A stretch of DNA of 64,000 bases, taken from the NCBI GenBank assembly GCA_024449915.1, contig JAMZAV010001429.1:98207-162206 (forward strand), written 5' to 3'. The translations under genes and the position numbers were made by a program. Source of the stretch: Sweltsa coloradensis (lineage: Eukaryota; Arthropoda; Insecta; Plecoptera; Chloroperlidae). The notes under the pieces are model-generated. The model was not told the origin of the DNA. It ran no database searches and worked only from the letters and a program-made list of their open reading frames with translations. Shown in pieces: positions 35,459-51,803 of this stretch (the first letter of the stretch is position 1; the number at the start of each line of letters is the position of its first letter).

Positions 35459-38400
35459 TAGTAGAGGTTGAGATGTACAAAAAAGGGCCTTGGCTCGATT
35501 TGCGTGCCGAAATTGATTTTTTGGTTTTGAACGGTTGGTATCATCGGACTTAAATTAATCTAGGTGTTCTTCAATTTTTCCGCCGCCATCTTGGATAAAA
35601 TGGCCCCAATGTGCTTTTTAGAAAAAACGTTGTAGCGCACGAACGAACAAAGGGAAAATAATGAAATAAATTTTGACTCGAAGAAAAATTTATTTATAAG
35701 CATACAAAAACATAAGGGGTGAAAAAAAATTTTGGGATGGGTAAAAAGTAGGCTTTTACTGTCAGAGACCACGTATTTTTTGTATTGTTATTAATTTAAA
35801 TTAAAAACTTGTAATGGACCATATAGTTAATAGCTTATGACAAAGTGTGTATTTCTACGTACAAGAACATAAATGTCTCAACGGTAGCGTAAATAGTATT
35901 AGGATTTAGAGCTATTTGTATGTAGCAAAGCGTAAGAAAAATTGCTTTCCAACTGCATACGCGCGCTTCTTCAAAATACCAGCGAGCTCATGCAGATGTA
36001 GTCAATTTGGTCCTTTCCCACTATTTGTCCTCTATATATTTTCTAATTTTATTTATAGCAAAGTAATTTTAAGGTTAAAAAAAAAACAAGATGAACTACA
36101 CCCGTGATATACAAAGAAACAGTTCCTACAGGAACAGTTTGTAGACCGCGATTTTTGTAAAAGCTCTTGAACGGCGGAAGCCGGTTGAGTTTTCTGGGAT
36201 ATTATAATATAAACATAACATGGCGTATCCAATTTGACGTCCCTCATCTAAGCCTGGGATAGAGTTGGCACAGAGCATGGCTCTGTTTTGTAAAGGGCGT
36301 GAAAAGATTAAAGTTCCATATCGCAAACATTAGCTGGTAGGTAGGGGAGTATCACTCCCTGTAACTATATGCTCTATCGCTCTATCAGTCGTCGTCGAGG
36401 ACCTCGCTTCTCTTCATTCTATTGACGACCTCCCCAACAACGACGATAATGACCACGTACGATGACAAAGACGAGGACGACCACGATGTGAGAATTAAGA
36501 CCCTAGTAGACGAGTTTGATTCCAAGAACGGGTGTGATAAAGCATCAACTTTGCTAGAACATAATATCAGCTCTCTGGGAAGATATCAGTTCGTATGTTC
36601 AACAATGTAGAAAAAGTTAAGGCAGGTATCCTCGAACACCTGGAAGACAATCCATTTTTAGTTGAAGAGCAACTTATTAACATAACTTCGTTAAATGATA
36701 TTTTAGATATAATAGAGATGGCAAGCTACGGTTTTTTGTTGCCAAGCGACTTATTATTGATTTATTCCAAATGTATGTTTGGACACTGTCAAAAAGAGTA
36801 GCCTAAGTTACTCACCTAAAGAACAATATGCAACAAGAAGATTAACTTTTAAGTTGGTCGTACTGTGATTCCTTGCTAATTCCAAATGATACAAGCTCTT
36901 TCATGTCAGTGCTAGAACAACGTTATGTACGACTTGAACAGGTGTCTGTTCCCGCAGTGTCAGACAGTAAGATATGCATTGTAGATTCTATGGCCTTGAT
37001 AGTGCAATGTATCACGAAAGGTCCTGGAATGAATACTTGCAAGGACTTTGCCAATGAGTTTGTTCTTCGTATTAGGAAAATTCTTTCTTTTTACTTCGAG
37101 GGAAGAATAATATTGTTTACATAACGCCATAACTAGCTTAAGGATAATATTCTATAAAAACGTAGTGATGGTTGTACCTAATGAAATTCATTGTCAATAG
37201 CGCAACAAATATAAAACTCATTTCTCAGAAGACATTACTGTCTCACATTGAGAGTAAATCACAACTTTCCTTTACTGTAAACTTACGTAAACAACTTTTG
37301 AAGTCATTCAGAGAGGATAAAAACGAACGAATGTTGTTTCAGTAGATTGTACCTTCAGTAACCATCCCGACTTGTTTAAACCGAATATTGAACGTCATAC
37401 ACACGAGGAAGCCAACAACTTAATTCCCCTTCACGTTCTAGATGCAATGGAGATGTGCATAAATTGTAACATTGACGTCATGTCGCCGACACACACGTAT
37501 TCTTACTCTTAATATACCATTGTTCAAGGTGTGATCTGCTTAAAACTTTATCTTTTATTATATACTGGCCATGGCAAACACAAAAGAAGCATCAATTTGA
37601 ATGATGAGTGCAATGAATTAGACAGTGAACAATGTAAGTGATTGGTCGGACTTCACTGTTTCCCTGGTGGAGATTGGGGTGGAAAATTAGTTAGGCTTTC
37701 AAAAAAGAAAATTGTACCTTGTATCTTGACTTGTCTACTGAATTTAAACGAGTAGTACAAGCTTTTGATAAGTTGGGAGAAGACGATTTCGATTTCGACC
37801 AGGTATTGTGCGATCTTGAAAGCTTTACATGCCAAACGTATGCCCCAAACACTTTAAAATCACCAAAGTCAAATACCTGCTCCGGGAGTTGTTTAGGACC
37901 GAGAAAATTGAAGGAGAGAAATTGCCGCCAACTTTAGGAGCATAATCATGCACCACATATCAGAAGAGCTAATGACATGGCAAGGATAAGCAAGGGTTAT
38001 CGTTCTTCTCACCCTTACTTTCTACCACTTACTGAGATCAATGGTGTGTAAATTGGGCCCAAAGAATCTACGGTTTCTGTGAAATGCCTTCTCTGCCGGC
38101 TCTTATGGCGATATTGGAAGGAGTAAGGTGTGGATACAAAGGCCAGTTTACGGGGAAAAGCTGTTTTTGCATGAAAATTATCTAACTTGTACTTCTTTAT
38201 GCAAATGCCACGATTGTCAAAACGTCAGGGTTTATTGCATTCAAGTAGATACAGATGATGACGAAGACGATGCCAAAAACCCGTTAGTGTGATGAGGGCC
38301 AATGATGTAAAAATTGGTGAGTCAAACTGCATATGTATCAAATACCTTTTTGTAGAACTACATTTAAATATTTCTCATGAATGTAAAAAAGGTCTTGTGG

Positions 38401-39277
38401 TACTACCCAAACGTGTTGATTTTAAAAATTGCAGGAGGTCACCTCGCATATCGCGTTCATAAAAATAGGTGCTATTCCAAATCGCTTGAGTTTAAGACAT
38501 AGCAGTGTGCACTCAGACATTCAAAAACTTACATAAACATAACATAACATAAAAAGTATATAAGCTCTCACATATGTATAATATTTAGTATAGACCACGC
38601 CCATTTCGCATTTTTAAGATAAATGAAAAGAAATTGTTGTCAAGCAAATTACAAACTAAAAAATCGACAAATAAATAATACATATTTACACATTAATATA
38701 AGCCTATAATGGTCTATCCTTAAGTGTAATACAAACTTTATTCAAATTGTATATATTATATACATTTATTATTTCGTAATATTTTAAATTTAGCTAAAAA
38801 CTAATTAAAAACTTTTATTAGCGGTCATATTTTTCAAGATGGCTACCAAAATTAATTAAGCCAGTTAATATTTCGTTAAGTATTATTATCTATCGATCAT
38901 ATTTCTATCAATCATGCACTCTAAAAAATGTTTTGGCGCCTTTATTCGCCTAAATAGACCACAAAAGTACAAAATCAACTAAATTTTGAAAAATAAAATT
39001 TTAGTATTTTAAAATATTTTTTCGGGTTATTTTATTTTTTTTATTACTTCTTATGGATCAATTAGTACACCAATTTTTTTCGTATTTTAAACATAATTAT
39101 TGCATGAGTTTTAATCGTTATTCTGAAATGTACTATGGCGGCCATTTTTTCCAAGATGGCGGCGTAAAAAATTGAAGAACACCTAGATCATGTTTGGGTG
39201 AATGATTTCTATCATTTAAAACCAAAAAATCAATTTCGGCACGCAAATCGAGCCAATGTACATCTCAGCCCCTACTA
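35459..39277. mobile_element. 3.8-kb DNA transposon with long terminal inverted repeats
   Basis: The left end reads TAGTAGAGGTTGAGATGTAC; the right end is its imperfect reverse complement, ending CATCTCAGCCCCTACTA. Similarity extends inward for more than 100 bases (GGCTCGATTTGCGTGCCGAA, TTGATTTTTTGGTTTT, TCTAGGTGTTCTTCAATTTT, CGCCGCCATCTTGG). The insertion is flanked by a 3-base duplication, TCT (35456-35458 and 39278-39280). Removing the element and one TCT gives exactly the gene E promoter sequence. Decayed coding pieces lie at about 36420-38310. A 3-base duplication occurs in PIF/Harbinger and CACTA-type elements, but the ends match neither clearly, so the superfamily is left open. Confidence 0.85.
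36448..38310 (+). pseudogene. Decayed gene of the TIR transposon
   Basis: Scattered plus-strand pieces: an acidic DDKDEDDHD stretch (about 36460), a segment with IEMASYGFLLPSDLL (about 36710-36760), IVDSMALIVQCITKGPG (about 36980-37030), a later piece ending FTCQTYAP (about 37850), then KYLLRELFRTEKI and GEKLPPTLGA (about 37870-37945) and, near 38190, a Cys-rich CTSLCKCHDCQN. Such LPPT and Cys-rich segments are familiar to me from uncharacterised transposon-associated proteins, but I cannot assign a transposase family or locate a catalytic triad. Many stops and frameshifts make it non-functional. Confidence 0.5.
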
Positions 39278-39347
39278 TCTCCCCTCAGTCGTATATAAAC
39301 AAGTTACCACGAGACATTCTAGTCTAAGCAACAAGAGACGGGCAGAG
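39278..39347 (+). promoter_or_regulatory. TATA-proximal half of gene F promoter
   Basis: TCTCCCCTCAGTCG, TATATAAA at 39292-39299 and the ACATTCTAGTCTAAGCAACA leader up to the ATG at 39348. Only about 14 bases separate the TATA box from the transposon end, so upstream control elements have been moved 3.8 kb away. Confidence 0.75.
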
Positions 39348-44082
<4,735 letters not shown>

Positions 44083-44158
44083 TACACCTCAGTGCTTGTA
44101 CTTACTCTCAATATACACTGTGGGAATGTTACATAGATTAGATAAAATAGCTTGAATA

Positions 44159-44159
<1 letters not shown>

Positions 44160-44231
<72 letters not shown>

Positions 44232-44262
44232 TATTTTTATTATTATTATTATTATTATTTTA
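44160..44262. repeat. (TTA)n microsatellite, 3' side of the Dong-like element
   Basis: Long TTA array directly abutting the end of the minus-strand retrotransposon, with two small interruptions near 44231-44240. It may be the retrotransposon's own (TAA)n tail, target repeat, or both. Confidence 0.85.
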
Positions 44263-44424
44263 TCTCTTTTATTCACCAATATGAACATTACATAATGGGT
44301 ATTTAAGAACTTTCACCAGAGATGAACCACATCTCTAAGGTGAAACCCCTATTACATAAAAATTAAATATACATGGCATTAACAACATACAATACATACA
44401 AGAAATAACAGAAACAATTTTTTT

Positions 44425-44982
44425 TTACGCTAAAACTTTGCGTAGTATGTGGGCGGTTCCTAATAATGCTGCCTTTTGAAGCTCTGGAGTCCAGTGATTG
44501 CCAGAGATATGTTGGAGGTTCTCTTCAAAACTTCTTCCAATTGTCCCACAAGCTCCAATAATAATGGGAACAATCTTACAACGGACATTCCACATTCGTT
44601 GAATTTCTATTTGAAGGTCTCGATATCTTGTGCGTTTTTCTGCTTCCTTTAGGACTATGTTGCGGTCTGATGGAATAGCTACATCGATGATCAAACATTT
44701 TTGAGTCGCTTTGTTTTTAACAACAATGTCTGGTTTGTTGTGAAGAACCTTTCTATCAGTGATTATTAGCTCATTCCACAATATGGTCACATTACCATTG
44801 TCAACTACTTGTTCTGGTATATGCATGTACCATTTGTCAGAAGTTTCGATGTTGTAACTTCTACAAATGTTCCAATGCAAATATGCCCCAACTTTATCAT
44901 GTCGATCAATGTATTCCGTTTTTGCTAAGACCGGACATCCAGAAATAATGTGCTCTACGCTTTCTTCATAAAGCTTACACAA
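44425..44982 (-). pseudogene. Restriction-like endonuclease part of the Dong-like element
   Basis: A 185-residue open frame: a CKLYEESVEHIISGCP Cys/His knuckle (about residues 2-17), then KPDIVVKNKATQKCLIIDVA (residues about 82-101) containing the PD...D...K-like signature of the endonuclease that nicks target DNA, and a C-terminal LGTAHILRKVLA. It is the best-preserved segment of the element. It is separated from the reverse transcriptase frames by stops and a frameshift near 45000-45430. Confidence 0.75.
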
Positions 44983-45436
44983 ACGACACTTGTCATCTAC
45001 GTCGAGTTTGAGAATTCTTTTTTCATAACTTTTGCTTGATCTTGTGCAGCTACAATAAGACTTTCAGTTTCACCTTGAGATTACTTCTGCCCAGCCACTT
45101 ATTGGTTTGATCTTGGTCAATATGTGGTTGCTCCATGCGTGTAATATATTGTCCATGCAAAGTTTAGACTTCCAGCAACTTATTAAATCTTTCTGGATAA
45201 TGTTCTTTATTTGCTTCTTGATATCTTGACTTGTTAGTGATGGACCCATTTATCTGATTAATATCGGTTAATTCCAAACCTGATTGAAACTTGTTGCCTA
45301 AACTTAATGACAGATTTTCTCATAGCTTTGCTGGACTCATGTTCTTGAACCATTCTAATAAATTTGTCATCTCCCTTTCCTTCTATGTATAAACTCAAAC
45401 CAATCATTGCTGTTTTGTATGACCCCTCTAGTTGAG

Positions 45437-46334
45437 TTATACCTCGACCTCCATTCTTCTTGCGATATACAGTCTTTCGACGTCCGCTCGTGGATGGTGC
45501 ATTCGTTCATTGTCAACAGTTTCTCGTTTTCGATCCAATCTCTTAAGTTCTTCTATGCTCCAATCTAATATCCCAAAGCTATAAGATATTACTGGCACAG
45601 CAAATTGACCAATTGCAATAGTTTTATTTCGTCCGTTCAATTCACTTTCAAGTATTAATCTTAGACGTCGTTTGTATTCTTTGCTCAATTTATCTTTCAT
45701 CATTGTATGCTGAACACCATTGCCTTCTTCTATTCCAAGATATTTATAAGTTGATTCTTGACCAATGTCCTCAATAGTGGTATGCTCATCAAGTTGGATG
45801 TTTTCACTTGCGACAATCTTCCCTCTCTTGAATGTCGCTTTCTTGCACTTCTCGATTCCAAATTCCATACAAATGTCGTCACTGAAAGTTTTGACGATAT
45901 TTAGTAAGATACTAAGTTCATCGTCATTTTTCGCGAATAACTTCAAATCGTCCATGTACAGAAGGTGCGAGACTTTGTCTTCATTCGGCAATAATGCATA
46001 CCCCAAACCTGCGTCATTGAGGCACTTTGTCAAAGGAAAACAAGCTCATGCAAAATAGAAGTGGCGATAACGAATCACCCTGAAATATTCCTCGTAGTAT
46101 GTGAACATTACTTGATGCGATTTCTTCAGTTTCCGTTCTTATTTTCATACTTGTATTCCAATTTAGCATCATATTTTTGCAGAAGTTGACAATAATTGGA
46201 TTGACCTTATACATTTCCAATACTTTTAAAATCCAACTGTGTGGCACACTATCAAATGCTTTCTTGTAATCAATCCAACCTACACTAAGATTCTTCTGTC
46301 TCTGTTTACAATTTTCCATTATAGCTTTACTCAA
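45437..46334 (-). pseudogene. Reverse transcriptase part of the Dong-like element
   Basis: Two overlapping frames. The upstream one (46334-46014) holds WIDYKKAFDSVPHSW and FQGDSLSPLLFCM, RT motifs A and B region. The downstream one (46033-45437) holds YMDDLKLFA with the catalytic DD pair, then YKYLGIEEGNGVQH, SYSFGILDWSIEEL and HHPRADVERLY. A frameshift at about 46020-46030 separates them. Although the catalytic residues survive, the broken frame makes it non-functional. Confidence 0.75.
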
Positions 46335-47462
46335 CAGAAGATGATCCTTACTTCCATACGTATTTCTACAACAAACCTTTTTGCTCTAATGCATTACATT
46401 ATTTGTAGCTAAAAACACGTGCATTCGTTCAGTTATTATTGACGTTAAGATTTTATACATTGTAGGTAAACAGTGATAGGTCTATAATTTTTTGGTTGTT
46501 CAGTTTGTGCTGACTTCGGTAACAAATACGTAACACCCGTGGTCAACCATACTGGTGCGTCTTCAGGATGAGCCACAGCATTATTGAGCAAAGTTACTAA
46601 AATAGTATGAGTGGATGTCAGTTGTTTTAGCCAAAAGTTGGATAATTTGTCTGGTCTGGTGCTTTCCAGCTAGCACTTTCCGAAGGGAACTAGACAAATC
46701 ACACATTGTAATTTCTTCCCAATTCATATCCGGAGAATTAACACAATCCAATTCTTGATGTTGAATCCATTTAGCTTCTGAATTATGCTTTTTGTTATCT
46801 TCCCAGATTGATTTCCAAAAAGTTTCTATTTCATCTTTTGTTGGTGATTTTTTTATTTCAATGTTTGTTTTTCCAAGCTCTCTGTAGAATTTATTTCCAT
46901 TTTCTGAAAAAAGTTTATTTTGTCTAAACTGCAGTGTTCTTTTCGTGTATCTTCTTATTCTCTGAGCTTGGCCTGAATCTTCTGTTTCAATTGCTCTTCT
47001 ACTTGAACCGCATCTTGGGACTTGTGTATACTATACTTTCAAAAAGTTGCCGTTTCTTTACAGTAAGTTTATACGAAAGATTAATTTTAGTTCTTATTTC
47101 ATAAAACAAGGATAGGTCTTTTCGCCATGAATCAATTTGTTTTTGTATTTCTATTTTCCACTTTGGTGTAATACGATTGTTTTATAAACTGATTGTTCTT
47201 TTTTCACAAGCTTGTCTGTAATGACTGAGGCTGTTCCATCAACTAGATGATTAAGGCTTGTTATGTCTATTGGATGCGATTCAGCAATAATTCGGTCTAA
47301 AAAAAGCATTAGCATCTGAGATTAATTGTTCTGCTTTTTTGTTCAATCTTATTTAGCGAGGCGTTCACGGGAGTTTAGGGAATATTTTGAATTCGTATCC
47401 ATTGAGAAATAATTTCGTCCATTAAGATGGTACTTTCTTCAGTCAAACAGGAATGCATTCCT

Positions 47463-47991
47463 CTAGATTGTGTTCATGACATGCAATTCCCCTCTATAAC
47501 CCCTATCTGGTGGCCTATTGTATATTTCTTCTATTGCGGGTTCCGGAAAGGCTTGTACGGGAATGTCATTGTCCAGTTCTTCCCTTATGAGTTGAGGCTG
47601 TTCCCCATTAATCACAACTCTAACATCTTGTTTGATTACACTTAACTCGTAATCAGATAGTTTCTTTTTCCTTTCAATGAATCTCCTTTGATTCGCTAGC
47701 TTATTGGCATTAAGTTCTGGTCTTTTATTAGGATTGCGTTCCCGCCAAAGTTGGTAGGTTTGTTTCAAATTTATTGTCCCTGTTTTTTCTTGCACAAAAA
47801 AAATGGCACCAAAGTAATTCGTTATATTCCTCTCTACTCCATGGTTGATGTTTGTTTGTATGATTAAGGTTATCATTATCATCAACCTCATGTTCTATAA
47901 TAGTTCCAGGGTCATTGTGAATTGCTTCGTTATGATATCCTGGATCCATTGTTAATATATTACTTAAACATACAGTGCATCTTTTCCCCAA
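47463..47991 (-). pseudogene. N-terminal DNA-binding-like part of the Dong-like element
   Basis: Frames 47991-47728 and 47891-47463 together give CTVCLSNIL, PWSREEYNELLWCHFFCARK, then QLWRERNPNKRPELNANKLA and RRFIERKKKLSDYE. The WSREEYNELLWC segment has the look of a Myb-like target-binding helix region; this is inferred from pattern only. A frameshift divides the two frames near 47820. Confidence 0.65.
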
Positions 47992-48280
47992 CTTCCTTGA
48001 AATTTAAGATACCTTGATCTTCTGCACTATTGTTTCCATACACCTGTAGCAAGCTGTGCATCTTTGTCTTGCCTTGATTCAATAAACAAAACACTTTTCC
48101 TGGTTATAAAACTTTACATAAATTACAAATATTTAAACACAAATATAAACTTTTAACAAGCTTCCACTCACCTGCCAACGATAGTGCAGCTAGAGAATAC
48201 CATGACAAATGTTCTGATATCAAAATCTACACAAAACCTTAAAGAAATCCCATTGAAATCACTTGCTCAACAGAGCCCAA

Positions 48281-48319
48281 AATTTATTATTATTATAATT
48301 ATTATTATTATTATTATTA

Positions 48320-48381
<62 letters not shown>

Positions 48382-48388
48382 TATTATG
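48281..48388. repeat. (ATT)n microsatellite, 5' side of the Dong-like element
   Basis: ATT/TTA repeats with a few one-base phase slips, on the side opposite the retrotransposon tail. This side cannot be a tail, so it supports insertion into a pre-existing TTA-type array. Confidence 0.85.
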
Positions 48389-48781
48389 TATATATTTATT
48401 TATTTTATCATCAACAGGGTTGTACCCCACTAGTGTGTTATAATATATCTTAAGAACTTAAGTCCAAATTACCATAATGGGATATATAAATATATAAAAT
48501 ATTATTACAAAAATAATAAAATACAGTTCACACAAAAAGAAAAGCTCAGTTAACTTAGTAAACTAGCTAGCGGCATTTGATTGAAAATGAATCCAGAATA
48601 TAATTAGCTAATACTACGAAATAATAATTGATAAAATATTTGTTTTGCATTGGGTTGTTATATACTACAAATTGTGCTTGTAAATTCCTAGTCATACAGG
48701 ACATTGTTAATTTATTGCATCGTATTCTTGAATATTGAGTTTTTCTTATAGTTAGTGTAATTCGTATAGTTCTTATTACTA

Positions 48782-49574
48782 CTAGGGAAACGCCAAAGTC
48801 GTTGAAAGACGAGTGAGTGACCAATGTGTTGAATACCCGGTATCATTCCCCATACTGGGCTAGATCCAACCTTAGGTATAAGGGAGGAAAGGGGATGTTC
48901 CCGGGGTAGTCTATCAACGACTTTGTCGATTCCCTAGTCTAGTTGGCTAAGGCGCCCCTATACCCGGAATGTGGTAGACCTGGGTTCAATCCCCTGGTCG
49001 GATAAGATTTTGTAGTTTATCATGGATTGTATTTAATAAATATTAAACATGTTTTGAAATGCGTATGATATAACGCAGTTTAGTTTACATCAACTGTAAC
49101 AATACTATGGAAAACATAGCCAGTACGAAATACGAGTAAAGATTGCAAGGTTTACTCAATATCCCAGCGGAATTTGGGGATACCTTGAGCGTGCAAATTT
49201 CGATACTCTTTGTACACTGCATAACTGCATTACAAATATTTTTCCACTGCCTCCATCGCAACCGAGTAGCATCTAAGGGCAGTGATTTTTTCAAAAGTGA
49301 AACCATTGTCGTTAAAAGAATTCCTACACATGTTAGGCTTATTTTTCACTTTATTATTTCTTATAGGTTTAAATCGAAATGGATTGTGCTCATTTCGTTA
49401 GAAGTTCTCAGTTACCTGGTCACGGATGTCTGTTTAAATTTTCAGCTAAATCTATTTGGCCGTTCGGCCGTATGGGACCGGACAGACAGACATACATACA
49501 AACATTAGACACAGTCACGACAAGGCCGGATAGAGTAGAGTTAAAAAGACTTCGTTTCGCTGCGCTCACTCGTC
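48782..49574 (-). mobile_element. Helitron-like element, family 3
   Basis: The minus strand begins TTAGACGAGTGAGCGCAGCG (5' end at about 49574) and ends GACTTTGGCGTTTCCCTAG (3' end at 48782), with the inverted start copy ACTCGTCTTTC just before the 3' hairpin. It contains or abuts a palindromic sub-element (48782-48936) and a SINE. Its 5' part is homologous to 50990-51215. Confidence 0.55.
48937..49020 (+). mobile_element. tRNA-derived SINE head
   Basis: CTAGTTGGCTAAGGCGCC (box A region) and CCTGGGTTCAATCCCCTGG (box B) at tRNA-like spacing. A 3' CCA-type acceptor stem does not form, so it is a SINE rather than a tRNA gene. Confidence 0.55.
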
Positions 49575-49575
49575 T

Positions 49576-49768
49576 AACTAGGGAAACGCGAAAGTCGTTG
49601 ATAAACGAGTGAGTGAGCAATGCGTTGAGTGCCCGGGAACATTCCCTTTTCTCCCCTATACCTTTAAGGCTGGATCTAGCCCACTTAACCCAGTATGGGG
49701 AATGATTCCGGGTACTCAACACATGGCTCACTCACTCTTCTATTAACGACTTTGGCGTTTCCCTAGTT
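49576..49768. repeat. 193-bp palindrome built from two family 3 3' ends
   Basis: Starts ACTAGGGAAACGCGAAAGTCG and ends in CGACTTTGGCGTTTCCCTAGT. Both halves are family 3 3' termini facing outward. It is flanked by TA on each side. A related palindrome occupies 48782-48936. Confidence 0.65.
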
Positions 49769-49954
49769 ACACAAACATTTGTGGTCACAGACCCTTGTTC
49801 AACAGATACCCAGGCTAAATGGAACGGCCAGCTAGTATAGTTACTGCCTCCAGAGTATAGTTACTGCCTCCAGCGTCAATGAAGGATATGAAAAATTGAA
49901 GACAATTTAGGCCTATGGACGAAAAGAGAAAATAGGTTTTAGTTATATGGTTTC

Positions 49955-50165
49955 AGGGCACATCAACCGTTCGGGTATAATGCGCCACTCTAGCCTAAGT
50001 GATAAACGGAGGGGGGATAGGTGGGGGGCAGGTCAGAACTAGCCAAGGGTAGGTGAAAGAAAAGGGGGGTTCTCACGTCGTCGTCGTGAAGGAGGTTGTC
50101 AGGGAAGGGGGAGAGGTCCTTGACGACGACTGCCAGAGGTCGCATCTATTCGGGGAGTTATAATA
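49955..50165 (+). repeat. GC-rich dispersed repeat
   Basis: GGGCACATCAACCGTTCGGG, CACTCTAGCCTAAGTGAT, GGTCAGAACTAGCCA and GACGTCGT-like stretches recur in changed form at about 52780-53010 (AGTCAGAACCAGCCAC, CCACGTCGTGGTCGTC, GGGAGTAAAACTCCCC), and partly at 2975-3100. It is much richer in G+C than the flanks. The class is not recognised. Confidence 0.5.
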
Positions 50166-50989
50166 ACTTCTCTTTTATATTTACCAGATGATGTTTGCGA
50201 GATAAACTTCGTCCTTTTCCTCGTCTTTTACGATTAGCAGAGCCATGTTCTGTGCCTAATGCCCGACCATGCCAAATTTAGGCATACATCTAAGCGTACA
50301 CCTAGGCATATATCTAGAATTCATGACGAAGGCTAGAATAAAGTATAGGTGGTCTAGACTACGATTTTAATAATACCTTTATACGGCGTAATACTGCGGT
50401 ATTGCACTGTTTCTTGTGGATGGCCAGCAACAATAATTAGTTGATAAATCAAACAAGAATAATGACCACTTAGGAGCTATCCGAATAGTGACAAAACGCG
50501 TTCATTCCCTGGTCTTATTCTCGTTTTACGTCACCGTTACGCGTCATGATATCCATGACGTAGCTAGTAGCATCCGAATAGTCGAGCGCACGATCGAGAC
50601 TCGCCGAAATCTGGGAATGAGAACAAGAATCGGAAAAGGGCACCTGATCTTGTTCTTAGTACTAGAACATGGCGGCTGTTTACGATACGTCCGATAAATT
50701 GCATAAATAAATAAAAGATAAAATGCATGAAGCAATCTAGTAACAAGACCAGGAATCAGACCAAGAATAAGAACAAGACCAAGTAATGAGACCAAGAACG
50801 GCGAAGAACACTATTCGGTTAGGTCCAGAGAGCTTTAGAGAATGACAGGGTACTAACAACAAAACCAAATGAAAATGACACCGACTTTGAAAACTGATAG
50901 CGAGCGACTTTCATAGTTGTTTTTATATCGCAGGCTGTGGTCTCTTTTACATATGAAAAATCTAAACAAAATATGCTGTCGATATTTAA

Positions 50990-51215
50990 AAATATCACAT
51001 TTTTATTTCTTTAAGGTTTAAATCGCAATCTAGCTGATTTTGTTAGAAGTTCTCAGTTAATTCGTACCGGATGTCTGTTTAAAATTTCAGCGCAATCTGT
51101 TCAGCGATTCGCCTGATCGTCTGATTTTCGATGTACACACACACGCACGCACGCAGACTCATAGACGAGCGCCGTTTGATTTGAATGGAGATCACTCAGT
51201 CGCTACGCTCCCTCG
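50990..51215 (-). mobile_element. Family 3-related Helitron-like 5' end fragment
   Basis: The minus strand begins TTAAACGAGGGAGCGTAGCG at 51215. The internal sequence (GTTAGAAGTTCTCAGTTA, CGGATGTCTGTTTAAA on +) matches 49340-49575. Confidence 0.5.
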
Positions 51216-51221
51216 TTTAAT

Positions 51222-51803
51222 TACTGGACGCTTCGCGAACACTTTTTTTTAGTCGTGATGATGTTTTTTTTTTTTTAAGTTTTTAGAGTGCGTGGGATCT
51301 CTTTACTTCTTCAAGTTTCATTGCAAAATCATTTTTGTTTATTAAGGATAATTTTTATAAAATAGTACTAATTGCTATGGGAATACCAATTAATAGAATT
51401 ATAAATGTCTGGAGGCCCAAAGACTTGCTTTTTGTACGCATTATAGGTGATTGTTGTCAAGTTTCTTTACTAGTAAATTATTATACACCTCAAAAAACAT
51501 ATATTAAAACCTTTATTTTCTATAGATTCTGGCTAACTTTTTCAATTTTTTTTCTTTTAGAAAGTACTTCATTACCATAACATTAAAGTTCTTGTAAAAA
51601 ATAAACGTTGTTTCCCCACCCGTTTGGTCAGAATCGGCCCAAATGTCACGAAAATATCGCATTAGAAATTTTAAAAAATCGAACAAAAATAATTTTATAA
51701 TGGAACTTGAAAAAGTAATGATAGGCCAGAAATATTTTTAAAAAAGCTCATCCATCAACACGGCTGGAAAAAGCGTTCGCGACGTGGCCTAGTGCAATTT
51801 CAT
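51222..51803. mobile_element. Family 2 element with 3' ends at both sides
   Basis: The left side reads CTGGACGCTTCGCGAACAC, a degraded reverse complement of a family 2 3' end. The right side reads GCTCATCCATCAACACGGC then GCGTTCGCGACGTGGCCTAG, a plus-strand 3' end followed by host T. The body matches 41.9-42.4 and 53.7-54.2 kb. No 5' end is present. Confidence 0.5.

Larger units (their letters stand above)
44263..48280 (-). mobile_element. Dong/R4-like non-LTR retrotransposon, decayed
   Basis: On the minus strand, in order: N-terminal region with WSREEYNELLWCHFF and LWRERNPNKRPELNANK (about 47890-47700), reverse transcriptase with IDYKKAFDSVPHSWIL and RGIFQGDSLSPLLF (about 46300-46050), YMDDLKLFAKND as the active-site motif (about 45955), and a C-terminal Cys/His plus restriction-like endonuclease part. 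The 3' UTR ends GGTGAATAAAAGAGATAAAATAA into a TAA tail. TTA arrays flank both sides. Dong-type elements of the R4 clade are known to favour TAA repeats, which supports the assignment. Several frameshifts show it is inactive. Confidence 0.8.

Noticed and set aside
48184..48453. Frame with poly-Ile/poly-Leu
   Set aside because: It is translation of an ATT/TTA microsatellite beside the Dong-like element.
50470..50830. Frames on both strands with GAACAAGACCA-like repeats
   Set aside because: Repetitive short motifs, no homology recognised, overlapping frames on opposite strands.
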